Source: Vitis vinifera
Taxonomy: Eukaryota > Streptophyta > Magnoliopsida > Vitales > Vitaceae
Length of the DNA: 64,000 nt
Assembly (NCBI RefSeq): GCF_030704535.1
Contig: NC_081811.1
Location: 4,381,001-4,445,000, forward strand
Direction of reading: 5' to 3'
The notes under the pieces were generated by a model, which was not told the DNA's origin, did no database searches, and was given only the letters and a program-made list of their open reading frames with translations. The translations under genes and the position numbers were made by a program. Positions 12,001 through 25,001 of this stretch are shown piece by piece. Each line of letters opens with the position of its first letter. Positions within the stretch are counted from its first letter, which is position 1.

Positions 12001-15000
12001 ACAAGACTGGTTTTTCCCGTCTGCAATTCTTTTCCAAATTGATGGATGGCCAGCTGACTTCCAAGAATACTTTAGCTTCCGTGTTCTGCCCCTTCTACGG
12101 AATAGTCGTGATCTTGTTGGCATCTCTTGCTCCTGAAACAACATTAATGAATCAATTAATGTGTAGGTTCTGTATAGCAGCTCAGCATTCTAGTGGCAAA
12201 CTCAATATTCTATTTGATTTCTCTGAAGATTCACCTACAGTGAATTTCGAGGTGTATAGATTTGTCTAGAACCATGACTCTTCCACCAAGAAAACTGAGG
12301 TCAAGTAAATGTAGGACATGGAACTCCATTTGAGGGTAACCTAACCAAAATAACGTTTCCATCTTCCAATGTTGAAATGATGGTAATTCAAAAGGTAAAT
12401 TTGGCCAGGTTGTTGATGCTGAGTGAGTAAACCTTGATGCATGTATCTCCCAGCATAGGCTTAATCTCCCTTTTATATATATATATTTAATTTAATTTAA
12501 TTAAAATTTTTTATGCTTCACATAATTCAAAATATAAAACAATTGGTGCATAGAGCCATACATTTAAAAATGTTATGCTGTTTAAAGATTTCAAAACTAA
12601 AAACTGGGTGTGTTATGAGCTTATACTATATATTACAAAATCCTTTAGTTTGCCTGTCAGCCAACAAGAGGCACCACAAATTGAAAATAGGAAAGAAGCT
12701 GTCTCCTAGCTTAGCTGGTAACCTCTGTCAGAGGTTGTACCACAGGCCTGCTATCAAGTTTCTACCTGTGCTGAAAACACCTTGTTTGGCTACCTGCCTT
12801 AGAGAACAAAACACAAGAAAATGCGAAAAAAAAAAAAAACTGTAATGCTAACCGTATAATCTGCATCGCCTCTCCCATTGTCCTCCAAAAATGAACTAGG
12901 TACAACAGCAGATCTATGAAGCATTGCAGATCCATCATCATACATATAACTGGATACTTCAATGCAAGTCTTCAGGCCAGAAAGTAGGTTCCTGGCTATG
13001 AGGCAACTGCAACATGTGAGCATTAAGAAATAAGCACAGAGATAATAAACAAAGATAAGAGTATTTCATCTGTGAATAAATAATGCATGTCTGCAAATTG
13101 TTCATAAATCCTAATCCAAACTTGTTGTCAAGATTCCTGCCAAAATGGAATATGCATTGCACATCTTAAAATGACATAATCGGCAAAAAAATATGCATCT
13201 ATATAGTACACCTAGACATGTTCATTAAATAAAAATGGAGTTGCCCCTTGTATTCCTTCATTTGCAACAACCATTTTTCAATTAATTTGAATTTCACATG
13301 CTCAATTTCAAATGTAAAAGAAGGAATCATGCAAGGGAAAGGTCAACATGAAACTGAGATCCTTATACCTGTTCCTCCCATATATCTCTATTCCCTTCAA
13401 GTATAGTTCTTTTTCAAAAGGTTTCCATTCACAGCTGCTTAAGATCCCTTCAACTCCTGAGGACTTGGATGACTGCTTCAATCCAGGTGTTTCCTTGACA
13501 GCATCTACTTCATCTCCAGTATTGTCCTCAGTCTCATCAGAGGAAACATGACTAGGACAAATAACTTTATTTGGCATATGTTCAGCAGATTCATTTAAGG
13601 CACAGTTGGTGGTCATTTGAAGTTCTTTTTTATTGGGTATGCCAATCTCCAGGTACTTATTTTTGTCATTGGAAATGTTATCCAAAACTGGTTGACCTTC
13701 ACTAGTCACAATAACTACATCCAAGGCAGATAGTTTCTTCTGTTTCTTACTAGAAGAGCCTTGGATATCATCAGAAACCAAGGTTGAGTCCCCTAGCACT
13801 GTATTTGTGCATTTTGAGACCTTGCGCTTCCCCAGACTTTCATAGTGACCCATTTCCATGACAGATGCATCAGAGTTTAAACCTCCAGCAGCGACTTCTG
13901 AACTAAAAACAGTTTCTGAAGTAACAGCTAGTGTTTTTGCAGCAATGCATCTTTCATCAGGTAAAATGTCCGTATTGTCATTGCCACTAGGCTCTTCAAC
14001 ATTGGAGGACGCTGGAATACTGTCCTTCTCTTCTGACACTGTTGTTTCTATCCTTTGTAAGGAACTAATAACGGAACCCTCTGGCAAGTCTTTGACAACT
14101 CTTAACTGCAAGAAATTGAAGGAGAAATTATTACTTCACAATGCCTAAGCAGAAGCAGCAACAATGTATGCTAAAAAATTACATAAATAATAAAGAGGAG
14201 AATTACAAGGGCAAATGAACCAATAAATGCATTCAATGACATGATTTATCTGATACAACATAATTCCTTCAAGGGAAAAAAATATATAGTTCTTAGTACA
14301 TGTATTAATAAATTATAAAAGAGCTTGTTTCAAGCCCAAAGAAAAGTAGAAGAATATTTCCAAAGTTTTTTTTTTAATACACAAAAATTTAGTCAAATTT
14401 TATGAACATAAAACATAAAAATTACACTTCAATCCTTTAACCAAAGGATACCGAGTACATGGTTGTGGTTTCCACATTTACCAAAGGTGTGAATGAACAA
14501 AGAATTTATATAAATATGCACACAGGAGTCTGTGAGAACACATGTCACACAAACACAGAGAAAGCTTAAGAGCAAATTAATGCACTAAAATCAGTATGTT
14601 TATGGTCAACATTTCAGTACTTCTGGGTTGCTTGCATAGCTTGAAGTTCCATATAAAAAAATATTGCCAAACAGAAACAGGTAAACTAAGGAACTAGGTT
14701 ATATACTTCTTTTGTATTTTATTTAGGCCCAAGAAGAAATGGAGTACAAAAATCATGAAGAAAGGTTAGAAGTAAATTAACCCACACATTCAACACACTT
14801 ATCGTCAACACTTCAGTACTTCAGATGTATCACCTTCTAGGGCTGTCTGCATGTTTTGAAGTTTTATATAACTATAAGAGAAATCTTGTTAAACAAATAC
14901 AATAAACTATGGAACTTGACAGGCAGTTCTTTTATATTTAACTTGGGCCCAAGGTACAATTGAGTTTAAAACTCTACATGAGAAATCTTGTTAAACAGAT

Positions 15001-18000
15001 ACAACCAAATCAAGAAACTTACTTAGGTGGATCTTTTAGATTTAATTTATGCCCACAGGACAATGGAGTTCAAAACTCATGAAATTTAGCATCTCAAGAA
15101 CAACCAAAACAAAATCCTTACCCGAAGGTAACACTGGTCACTGCAAGGTTTCCCATCCTCTTCAAACTCGGAACTGTTCAACTGTTTTTCAGTCTGTTAG
15201 GCAAAGTCTATTACTTCATCAGCCACTGAAGTAAACTTCACATTGGCGGAGTGGGAAAGAGGAGGGGGAGAGAGAGAAAACAGGATTACTACTTACAGGG
15301 TTTATTGGACTTTGTGAACAGCCATGCAGTCGGCAGTCAAATACCTGTTGGATGGATGCAAGCATATTAGCATGAAAGCAGACACAATCTAAAGATGATA
15401 TTGAACACAGGAAAGCTAGGAGAAATATAAGGCCAGAAATGTGAAGTACCAAGCAACGGCGACAAAAAAGATTATCAAAAGAATCTAAAGCTGCACCAAG
15501 GCTCTTGTCCAGTAATATGCTCCTTTCAGACCAACTTTCCCCAGAACCTTTTAAGCTTTTGTCATGTTTGTCCTGATACTTCTCCCTGAGTATGTTGCAC
15601 CGATCCTGAATATCTCAAAATGCAAAAACATCCCTCATGAATAAACAAGATGCTGGCAACAAAATAAAAATGGCGCAGATGTAAACCATGCATGACAATA
15701 TTCTAATGATTGGAATGGAAACACCAAGAATCCTCCAAAACATACAGGATAGCATCCTATATATGAAGTCAGATCACCTGAATTTCAGAATTGCTGCCTC
15801 CAATGTACTGGCTCACAAGGTCAAGTACTTCCTCACTAAGCCCATGCTCTTTAAAGGCCATCCTGCAAAGGCAGTCAGAGTAATGAATCCTGAGTAACAA
15901 ACACCTTCAGAGCCCCAATTTAGCCCCAATTTACCTCTTGTGCTCCGGCTAATTCAAAGTTGATATTGGGAGTACAAAAATATATATATAATTCTATGCA
16001 ATGTCAATTTTTACACTTTGATCAGCTTAACTGCCTTATTGAGTCCACTCTCTTGCAGCTGTTTCTGTTTGCAGATTCTGTTTTCATTGGTGCAGGATTT
16101 CTAAGCACAAAGGCAATTTCCAAAAGGCAGGTTTTTCCATGTTGACGGCACTATAGGCGTACTGGTAAAGATCTTGGCTCTTGATGAGTTATTTAAGGAG
16201 AGGTAAAATTAATCCTAACTGGTGTTGCATGCCCCAAGGGATGGGGAGAGTGATGATCATCATTTGTTAAATTGCTTGGTAGACCAGGTGTGATCAGTGT
16301 TTTCCCTTGTCTTTTTGGGGTTCATTGGGTTCTTCTAAAATTGTGAAGCTAAAACTGGCCAGTTCATGTGGTAAGTTTGTGAAGAGGGAGAAGAAGGGTG
16401 TTGAGGGTAGTCCCCTCATGTATTGCTTGGGAACTAGTGAAGGAGCATAACCAAAGGATGTTCAAGAGCATTGAGTTAAGGCAAGAAGCTTAAGGATAGG
16501 GTGTTGCACTCACTTTTTTTTGGGATAATGCCGGCCTACCTGACTCTAGAAGATCCTTCCAGGACTTTGTTGTTAGCTTGGAGGGGGTTTAGAAATAGGT
16601 TGCTGCTATATTGTATTTCCTTTCAATATTTTGTTTCCTTTTCTTTTTTCCTGTGCTCTGTACATGCTGCATGTACTAGGACAGTGCTCCATTGTGCACC
16701 TTTCTATAAAATCTCTTTTGCTTACTTCAAAAACATCAAAGTGAAAGATCAATCATGATGACATACAACATAATATCAGGGAAGAGACTCCAGAACAAAT
16801 CTTATTTTAAACTGCAAAACAAAAATCATACCATTTCAGGTGAAAAAAAAAGGAAAAGAAAAGAAGCAAAGGCAATTACAGTCAAGTGCATGCCTATCAA
16901 GAAAGTGATAAATAGACCTTATCAAGAACCCCAATTACATCAATTTGTTTGAGCAGGAGAAGAAGAATGTTTGGCTTCCGAAAGGGATCTCGATGTGTCG
17001 GAAGGCAGCTTTAGGAGGTTACTAACCTTTAGTAAGTGTTTGGGACTCCCAGTGGAAGGTTGTGAAAAGGAAATTATGGAGCTCTTTCGAAGGCTAGAGC
17101 TTCGAAAGAAAGGGAAGAAAGGAAAAGGCTTGAGGCAGGGGATGAAAAAGAGTCTGTTGCTTGGCTCTAAGTCCAAGAGGGAGCTTCGCAACCTACAATG
17201 CTTGGTGAACTACAATTCAGTCTCGGGTGTTGGGAGGAGGACGGATAAGAGTTTTGGGAAGTTATTCAGCTGTTGTCAATGAAGGTTCAAATCCTTTTGT
17301 GGAATATAAGAGGGGTTATTGAGGGGGAAAAATGCAAAGTTATTAAAGCTCTAATTCACTCGCACTCAGCTGATTGAGTTTGCCTTTGAGAAACTAAGGT
17401 GCATCAAATGTCAACCCCCTTGGTGAGGAGCTTGGGGGTGGGGAGGTTTCTAGCCTGGGGAGCAGTAGAGGCTAGAAGTCAGGCAGGGGGACATCTTGGT
17501 TTTTGGGACACACGGGTGCTAGAGCTCATTGATACGGAAGTAGGTGCTTTCTCAGTTTCCTATCATTTCAGAAATTGTGAGGACAACTTTTCTTGTTTGT
17601 TTACAGGGGTTTATGGTCTTGTGCTGAATGAAGAGAGGGAGAATTTTTGGAATGAATTGGGAGACATCAGAGGGCTTTGGAATGATCCTTGGTGTGTGGG
17701 CGGGGATTTCAACGTTGTGAGATTCTTGGGGGAAAGGAGAAACTGCCAATGTGTTTCAGCCTCTATGAGGCGCTTCTCTGAGGTCATTGATGATTTGGAT
17801 CTAAAAGATTAGCCACTGTCGGGGGGGCGCCCTTACTTGGACGGGTGGGTTAAATAATGGTTCGACTTCTAGGCTTGATCGCTTTTTGGTCTCTGAAGAC
17901 TGGGAGAATCACTTCAGCGGATTGTGTCAGTAAATTCTCCCAAGACCAGTCTCTGATCATTCTCCCATTCTGCTTGATGGAGGCGGGGTGAGGACAGGAA

Positions 18001-21000
18001 AAATTCATTTTCGTTTTGAAAACATGTGGCTGAAAGTGGACGGCTTTAAAGAGTTGATCAGGGGCTGGTGGGAAGGTTATATTGTTCAGGGGTCCTTTAG
18101 CCACATTTTAGCTGTTAAACTCAGTACTCCAAAACATAATCTTAAAGCTTGGAATAGGGAGGTGTTTGGAAATGTTTCTAACAAGAAGGTTGCTGCATTA
18201 TCTCAGCTTGGTATTTGGGATGCTCAAGAAAGGGAAAGATCTCTCTTCGTTGAGGAAAGGGAGATTAGAAGAGGGGTAGTGGAGGACTTCAAATATTGGG
18301 CAGATTTGGAGGAGATTTCTTGGAGACAAAAGTCAAGGGAACTGTGGCTACAAGAGGGGGATAAGAACACCAGTTTTTTTCACAAGGTAGCCAATGCTAG
18401 AAGAAGAAGAAATTTTCTGGCCAAGCTAAGGGTGAATGGTGTCTTGTTAACTGAGGAGGTGGATATTAAAGAACGTGTGGCAATTGCCTTTCAAAGTATC
18501 CTCTCAGATTCAGGGAATGGAGACCTCCCATTAGTGGGCTGGACTTTGCTTCTTTACCTAGCCTTGAAGCTCAAGCTTTGGAGGTTCCTTTCACTGAGGA
18601 GGAGGTCTTTGCTGCCCTTTCTTGCTCGAATGGGGATAAAGCTCCTGGGCCAAATGGCTTTTCCATGGCCTTTTGGCAGGTTTGTTGGGATGTGGTGAAA
18701 AAGGAAGTGATGGGTTTTTTGCGGAGTTTCACGAGTTTGGGACTTTCCAAAGGAGCTTAAATGCCATCTTTATTGTCTTGGTTCCAAAGAAGGGGGAAAC
18801 ATAAGATCTTAAGGACTTCAGGCCAGTTAGCTTGGTAGGAAGCTTATATAAGCTTCTAGCTAAGGTCCTAGCCATTTGCCTCACAAAGGTGGTGGGGAAC
18901 TTAGTGTCGGTTTTTCAACATGCTTTTGTGGCAGGGAGACAAATTTTGGATGCTTTTTTGATTGCAAATGAAGCCATTGATTCTAGAATGAAAGCCAACT
19001 TGAGAGGGGTCATTTGTAAGTTGGATATCGAAAAGGCCTATGACCATGTAAACTGGAACTTTATTCTTGCAATGTTGGAAAAGGTGGGTTTGGTTTTAAG
19101 TGGATTAGCTGGGTTAGACGGTGCATCATTACAGCCAGGTTCTCGGTTTTGGCCAACAGGTCCCCCTCAGACTTCTTTCAAAGTTCTAGGGGCTTACGAC
19201 AAGATGACCCATTGTCTCCTTATTTATTCATCTTGGTAATGGAGACTTTTTCTCTCATTCTTATGAAGGCAAAGGAGGGAGGGTTCATAAATGGCTTTCA
19301 AGTTAAGGGAAGAGCAGGAGAGGGGGTGGAGATTTCCCACTTGTTGTTTGCGGACGATACCCTCATTTTTTGTGATGCTAGGAAGGAAGTCCTTGAGTAC
19401 TTGAGTTGGATTCTAATGTGGTTTGAGGCTATGTCAGGCCTAAAGATTAATTTGGAGAAAAGTGAGCCCATTGGGGAAGTCTTAAACTTAGAGGATCTTG
19501 TTGGGGCTTTAGGTTGCAAGGAGGGTTTCCTCCCTTCTACCTATCTAGGACTTCCGCTGGGAGCCCCTTTCAAGTCCTCTAGGGTTTTGGATGGGGTGGA
19601 AGAGAGATTTTGAAAAAAATTAGCGTTGTGGAAGAGGTAGTATTGGAAGGTTAACCCTAGTGAAGAGCACTTTGTCCAGTCTGCCGATTTACTTTATGCC
19701 TCTCTTTGTCATTCCAAGGAGAGTAGCCACTAGATTAGAGAAGATTCAAATAAACTTTTTGTGGAGAGGAGGTGCCTTAGAACAAAAGCTGCACTTGGTC
19801 AGATGGGCTATTGTTCAGTTGGACAAATAGCAAGGTGAATTGGGCATTAGAGATTTAACCTTTCTCAATGAGGCTCTCTTAGGCAAGTGGTCTTGGAGAT
19901 TTGCAAGTGAAAGGGACCCTCTCTGGAAACAGGTGATTGTGGGTGTATGGGCAAGTTGAGGGGGGATGGTGTTCTAAAGTTGTTAGGGAAGGACATGGTG
20001 TGGAAGGGTATCAAAGGCAGATGGGAGATGTTCAAAACAAGAACCGGGTTTATAGTTGAGGTTGGGAACAGGGTGATGTTTTGGAAGGACAAGTGGTGTG
20101 GAGATTCATCCTTGAGGGAGTCATTTCCTGAGCTTTATTCCATAGCCTCCTCTAAAGATGCTTGGGTAAGTGACCTTTGGGAAGATGGTGGCTGGAGTCC
20201 TAGGTTCACTGGGCAATTGCATGATTGGGAACTAGAGGAGGTGCAAGCCTTCTTGGGGAGATTGTCAGCACACCCCTTGTCTGTGGAGATTGATGATACC
20301 ATAGTTTGGTTGCCTACAAAGGATGGTGCTTTCTTTGTTAAGTCCTTTTACTCCTCCTTGGCTGATAGGAGAGTGGAACCGTTCCCCCACAATATTGTTT
20401 GGAATTCTTGGGTGCCCCTAAGAATTAGCTTCTTTGCTTGGGAAGCAACTTGGGCCAAGATTTTGACTTTGGATCAACTCAAAAAGAGGGGTTGGAGGAT
20501 TCCTAATAGATGTTACTTGTGTAAGGAAGAAGAAGAAACTAGTGACCATATTCTCATCCATTGTTCGAAAGCTCATTTGTTGTGGCAGTTGATCTTTGCA
20601 CTTTTTGGCATTCAGTGGGTGTTGAGTTGTTCAGTTAGAGAGGTCCTTATGAGTTGGCACGAGTCCTTTGTGGGTAAAAAGAGGAAGAAGGCTTGGAAGG
20701 CTGCTCTGTTGTGTATGTTTTGGGCTTTATGGCGGGAGAGAAATAGGAGGGCCTTTGACAACTTTGAAAGCACGGATCAAACAATTAAAATTTCTTTTTT
20801 TGTATCTTTTTTGGGATTGAGTTAGATTGTACATTGAGGGCGGTTTTTTTTATCATTGTTAGACTTTGTGGATTGGGTAGGCTCACGATAGGTGCGGTGG
20901 CGGGTTTTTGTGTCTTCACGCCTTTTTGTCCTTTTTCTTCGTATATGACGTGTATACTTTCTTTCCTTTAATACAATATTCTTATTTACCTATCAAAAAA

Positions 21001-24000
21001 AAATAAAAATCAATTTGTTTGACATATCTTTTAACTTCAAATATTTTAAATTCTTTTGGAGAAAAGCAGCTTGAACTTCCACTGTACACTTGTGGAGTGA
21101 TAATATCATAGAAACAAGAATGTTATAATGCAAATGCTTGGAAGAGAAGTGGAATATAACTTTTTAATTATGAAATTGCAAAAATATAGTTATTTTTATG
21201 ATAGGATTTGAAACACCACCATCTGTAGCATGCTTGTCTTTTCATATATGAATAAGTCTCCTTTTGAAACTTTAGCATCGTTGTTAGATTTACCATAAAA
21301 TACGATCTTCGCTCTCAGAAAATTCATGCTTCTCTTCCTCAGGTTCTGGAATATCTTCTTCACTGTCACTACAGATCAATGCTTCGCTACCATGCTGATC
21401 ATAGTAAATCCGTCTTCGCCCAACCACTGACTGGTCTTCAGCCATTCTTTGATTTCTGTGCTGTGAAAGGAAAACTTCAGAAAATGAAGGAAAACAAAAC
21501 CAACATCTGAAGAAGAAGAGAGAAGAAAATCTGAGTAACAGCAAATTTAATTCCAGATGTGGTAGAAGTTTAAAGTCAAAAGATCAGTATATTGCTACAT
21601 GCTAAAAGCATAAAATACCCAAATAATATCTATATATGTTGAAACTATTCAACCAAATTTCTCCATTTATTCTCCAGCCCCAAATCAAGATAAAATTTGT
21701 CAATGAACAAATTAAATATTTAATAATTTATTTGGCAATGAGAATAGAAATGAAGGGTGTCTTTCCACTTGCATCTGTATTGAATGTGTCTTAATTCATT
21801 AGCCTTATCCCCTGCAGTTGAATAACTACTGAGAATGTGATGTTAAAAGCAGAACTTCATTCATGACCTTATACATGCATCATTTAAATTTTAAAGCTAT
21901 CATAAGGATTGGTTATTTTTGTCTCTAAATTAGTTAAAATTTTATTTAGAAGGGAATGAAAATGGAGCATTTAACATATAAGCATAACTGATGCGTTCAA
22001 AAACAAAATATGCTGATGGGAAGAATTTAAACTCTCATCACCTGTCCAAAAATATCCAACTAGTATAAGGTGGTATCTTCTCAACATATGGAAGCTTGGT
22101 ACTTGTCGAGGATACAACTTCTTGGCTGTTAGCATAGTCTTTGTCTCCTGATCCCTGAGGAAAACCACTAAACTTGAAGAGAGGATTTTCAGCTCTCAAA
22201 GAAAGCATACTTCCCGGCCCATTCCCCTCTATGAGCAACACATCCTTTTTTGATGTTGCTGGCACAAGCTGAGAAATATGATTTTGTAGCTGCTTTCCAT
22301 TCTTCTCAAGTTTTTCCTGTGCAATGAATGATCAGTATTGGACATGTACTTGCACATAAAACCCAAATTCAAGTAATATGGCATCAAGTAATATATAAAA
22401 CCAAATTCAAAACCATTGCCACAATTATTTGGGTCAACATCAGGTAAGGAGAAACTAATCCCTTGCAGTCTGCCTAAGGCCCTAAGCATTAGACTCCATG
22501 CATAAGAGGTTATGTTTAATATTGTGACAAATATTCTTATGAAAACATTTGCAGATAGATATATCGATCCAAGCCCTTTTGGTGTTGAATGCAAAACCTA
22601 AGACTACCAACTGAACAATACTTTTTGTGCTTATATGACTTGAGAACCAATTTAGTATTTGATTGTTTATTTAATTTAGTTTAAATTTTTACATGCCCCT
22701 CCAATGTGCTATGATCATACAATTCAATGTGCTTTAAGTAACTTACTCTTATTGAAACGACTCTCTCTGCTTGAATCTGCTTTTTCAGGTGATTTATTTT
22801 AGACGATAAAGTAACCAAGGGTTCGCCACTTGCCTGTTCTCCACTTGACTTCTGTCAATGTATAAAGCAGAATCATCAGATATCAATTCCAGCAGCATCC
22901 CAAAGTGTAATCCATTTCCAAATCAAGAAATGCATAAATCAATATCAATTAGGGCAATGATGGAAACACACATAATGTTTATAATCAAACAATTATATAT
23001 AATTTAAAATATAAACTATTCTTTTCTCTCCCAATTGTCTGTTTGGTAGCTATGAAACCCAGGGGAAAGAAGAGGATTTTGAACCTTATATCTTTTGTTA
23101 CTTCAATTCCCAGAGGAAATTTAAAAATAAAAAATAAAAAATCAACTCATGCATAATTATAAAGTCAAACATCAGATATATCATCTCCAGCAGCATCTCA
23201 CAGTCATCCATTCCCAAAAGCAAGAAATGCATGTATCTAAATTAATCAGGGTGCATAATTATAAAGTCAAACATCAGATATATCATCTCCAGCAGCATCT
23301 CACAGTCATCCATTCCCAAAAGCAAGAAATGCATGTATCTAAATTAATCAGGGTGATGTCAGAGATACAGGAATTGAAACCTTACATTCTCCATTGTTCC
23401 AATTCCAGAGAAATGGACAAAATGAAAAAATCAACCTATTGGTAAAATTACAAAGCAGAATTATCAGATATATCACTTCCAGCAGAAACTCACGGTCATC
23501 CATTTCCAAAATCAAGATATACATAAGTCCAAATCAATCAGGGTTATGACAGAAACACACATTGTTTTTGGTCGAACAATTGTACACAATTTAACAATCC
23601 ATACCGTTTCCTTTTTTCTTTTGATTTTATTTTTCCCTTTTTCCCCAATCCGGAGGAACTGAAAAGGAATCCAAACCTTACATTCTTCCTTGTTTCAATT
23701 CCATGGGAACTGATATAGAGAAAAGAAAAAATATATCAACTTTTTAAGCATTTGGCTTCGTTACTTCTACTGTTTCCTTAATAACCAATCATCAGGAAAC
23801 GCGAAACTCGAAGTTCCTTTTATTTTCCTTTTTCCCACAGTTTTCTCCACAGCCAAACAGAGTCTGAATTTCCAGGAATACGAATTACTGAATTCTAACA
23901 AACCAAAAGGTCACGCATCCAATCTGACAACATGCACCGTATTAAAAACCGAATCATCACAGAAATTTCAATCCGATGAATGAAAGGAAGGATCAAAGCA

Positions 24001-24137
24001 ACTGAAGTACTGAGATATCATATCATGACCAATTAAAAAATCGAAAAAAAAGATTTAGAGAGAGAAAAAGGCGAAGCTAGAGAGAGAGAGAAACTGACTC
24101 TGAATCTCAAAGCGGAGTCGCTCGATTTGGAGACCAT
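9068..24137 (-). CDS. SWN: Histone-lysine N-methyltransferase SWINGER/EZA1 (E(z) homologue, PRC2 catalytic subunit)
   Basis: Seventeen exons: 24099-24137, 22747-22851, 22042-22316, 21294-21455, 15778-15862, 15450-15605, 15297-15344, 15122-15193, 13369-14105, 12853-13006, 11912-12132, 11405-11536, 10518-10605, 10385-10432, 10180-10308, 9356-9433 and 9068-9259. They join without a frame break to 906 residues. PRC2 trimethylates H3K27 to silence developmental genes. Landmarks: basic N-terminal helix, [34 protein letters not shown]-like region near 540-590 ([14 protein letters not shown]), CXC cysteine clusters about 653-728 ([14 protein letters not shown]), and SET about 748-870 with NHS at 833-835 and YDYRYG from 869, ending in KKHQSH. 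N-terminal and loop sequences fit SWN rather than CLF. The donor after 10180 is GC, not GT. Intron 4 (15863-21293) holds a LINE. Confidence 0.95.
11705..11810. repeat. Possible Au-like SINE remnant in SWN intron
   Basis: CCTTATCCCAACTATTTGGG followed by ATTGGCT resembles the 3' half of the plant Au SINE, which carries a CTTATCCCAACTA...TTGGG...GGCT block. Only this part is recognisable. No A/B box or target-site duplication was confirmed. Confidence 0.25.
16370..16740 (+). mobile_element. Possible older LINE 3'-end fragment in SWN intron 4
   Basis: A broken frame near 16410-16480 reads like the end of a plant LINE ORF2 ([19 protein letters not shown], compare the usual W..W.ERN.R.F motif). 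It is followed by text like the LINE 3' UTR. It is short and decayed, with no target-site duplication seen. Confidence 0.3.
16939..16952. repeat. Left target-site duplication of the SWN LINE
   Basis: ATCAATTTGTTTGA, identical to the copy at 21009-21022 directly after the LINE A-tail. Confidence 0.85.
16953..21008 (+). mobile_element. 5'-truncated L1-type LINE (non-LTR retrotransposon), antisense in SWN intron 4
   Basis: A 4.06-kb insertion is flanked by the perfect 14-bp duplication ATCAATTTGTTTGA (16939-16952 and 21009-21022) and ends in an A-rich tail after TTTACCTATC. From 5' to 3' it holds the end of an ORF1-like frame, an endonuclease domain (ILLWNIRG near 17290, GDFNVVRF near 17705), reverse transcriptase ([13 protein letters not shown] near 19020, [13 protein letters not shown] near 19190, active-site FADDTLIFC near 19350) and a zf-RVT domain ([20 protein letters not shown] near 20503). 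Stops and frameshifts break ORF2, so it cannot work on its own. The intact duplication argues for moderate age. Confidence 0.93.
21009..21022. repeat. Right target-site duplication of the SWN LINE
   Basis: ATCAATTTGTTTGA follows the A-rich tail of the LINE and matches the left copy base for base. Confidence 0.85.
22852..23745. repeat. Tandem repeats in SWN intron 1 (about 300-bp units, with an inner exact 102-bp duplication)
   Basis: Three imperfect units of about 300 bp begin near 22852, 23150 and 23440. Each starts with text like AGCAGAATTATCAGATATATC and ends with CAATTCC...ATCAACT. Inside the middle unit a 102-bp block is duplicated with no visible change (23152-23253 and 23254-23355). 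The repeats abut the acceptor of exon 2. The frame running through the copies is chance; it is intronic. Confidence 0.8.
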
Positions 24138-25001
24138 CGCTGCTCCGCGACTGCGATTCGATTGAGAGATACAGAGAGAGTGGAAAGCTGAAGAAATAGG
24201 CGAAATGCGCGAACGGACGCTGATTTGGACGAGGACCGGAGATGATCCCGTGGACACGTGACCACGGGATGGTCGTAGTGCAACCACTATAACGAAGTCA
24301 CGTGGCCGTAAACTAGCATGCTGTGACGTGGCAGAATTTTAGTCGAGGAGGCACGTTTTTCTGCTACGGGGTATGCGTAGGATATAGTGAAGTTATATAA
24401 CCATCTAAGAGATTACATTAAATAATATGTTTTTAAAATTTTAGAATATTTATTTTGTGCATTAATTGATCGGAGTTAATTGATTTATCATGTAGATAAG
24501 AAATGTTAAGGTATGATGTTAATTTGGAAAAAAAATTAAATGAGTTTCATGAACTAATTCAAAATTTTGAAATATAAATATTAATTAAAAAATTATTTAA
24601 TTATAGGATTTGGAAATATCATCTTGTTTTCTTTTCTCAAGAAGACAAATATCCAAAGCATTATTGTTTGAAAACTGTTTTTAAAAACGTTTTTCAATTT
24701 GAGCACCACAAAAATAAATTTTTTTTTGCTTTTACATCTAGATTAGAAATTGCACAGAGCCCAGAAATGTGCAGGCCGAAGCTTCGTTATTCTAAACATG
24801 ATTCAAATCAGCAGAATCCAATCACAAAGAAAAAAAGGTCAGGCAAGCCAAACACAACCAAAAAGAAGAAAAAGAATGTTTGATGCAGTTCAACTAAGTG
24901 TTTCAGAAACCATATATATATACTACATAATTGTGAGTTTGAGATCAGTCTCTAAGGCCGTGTTTGTTTCCCGGGAACCAAACATGCCCGAAATCTCTCT
25001 T
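24138..25001. other. Intergenic: SWN promoter/5' UTR and GRAS 3' region
   Basis: The first 150 bp hold a GC-richer SWN leader. The rest is AT-rich DNA with the GRAS 3' UTR at its right end. SWN and GRAS lie in the same direction, GRAS upstream. No further gene is seen. Confidence 0.5.

Noticed and set aside
17399-20825. Several long plus-strand reading frames as host genes
   Set aside because: They carry endonuclease, reverse transcriptase and zf-RVT motifs, contain breaks and lie between target duplications: one LINE.
23149-23445. 98-residue frame with a perfect internal repeat
   Set aside because: It lies in SWN intron 1; the repeat is a DNA-level duplication whose length (102 bp) happens to keep the frame.
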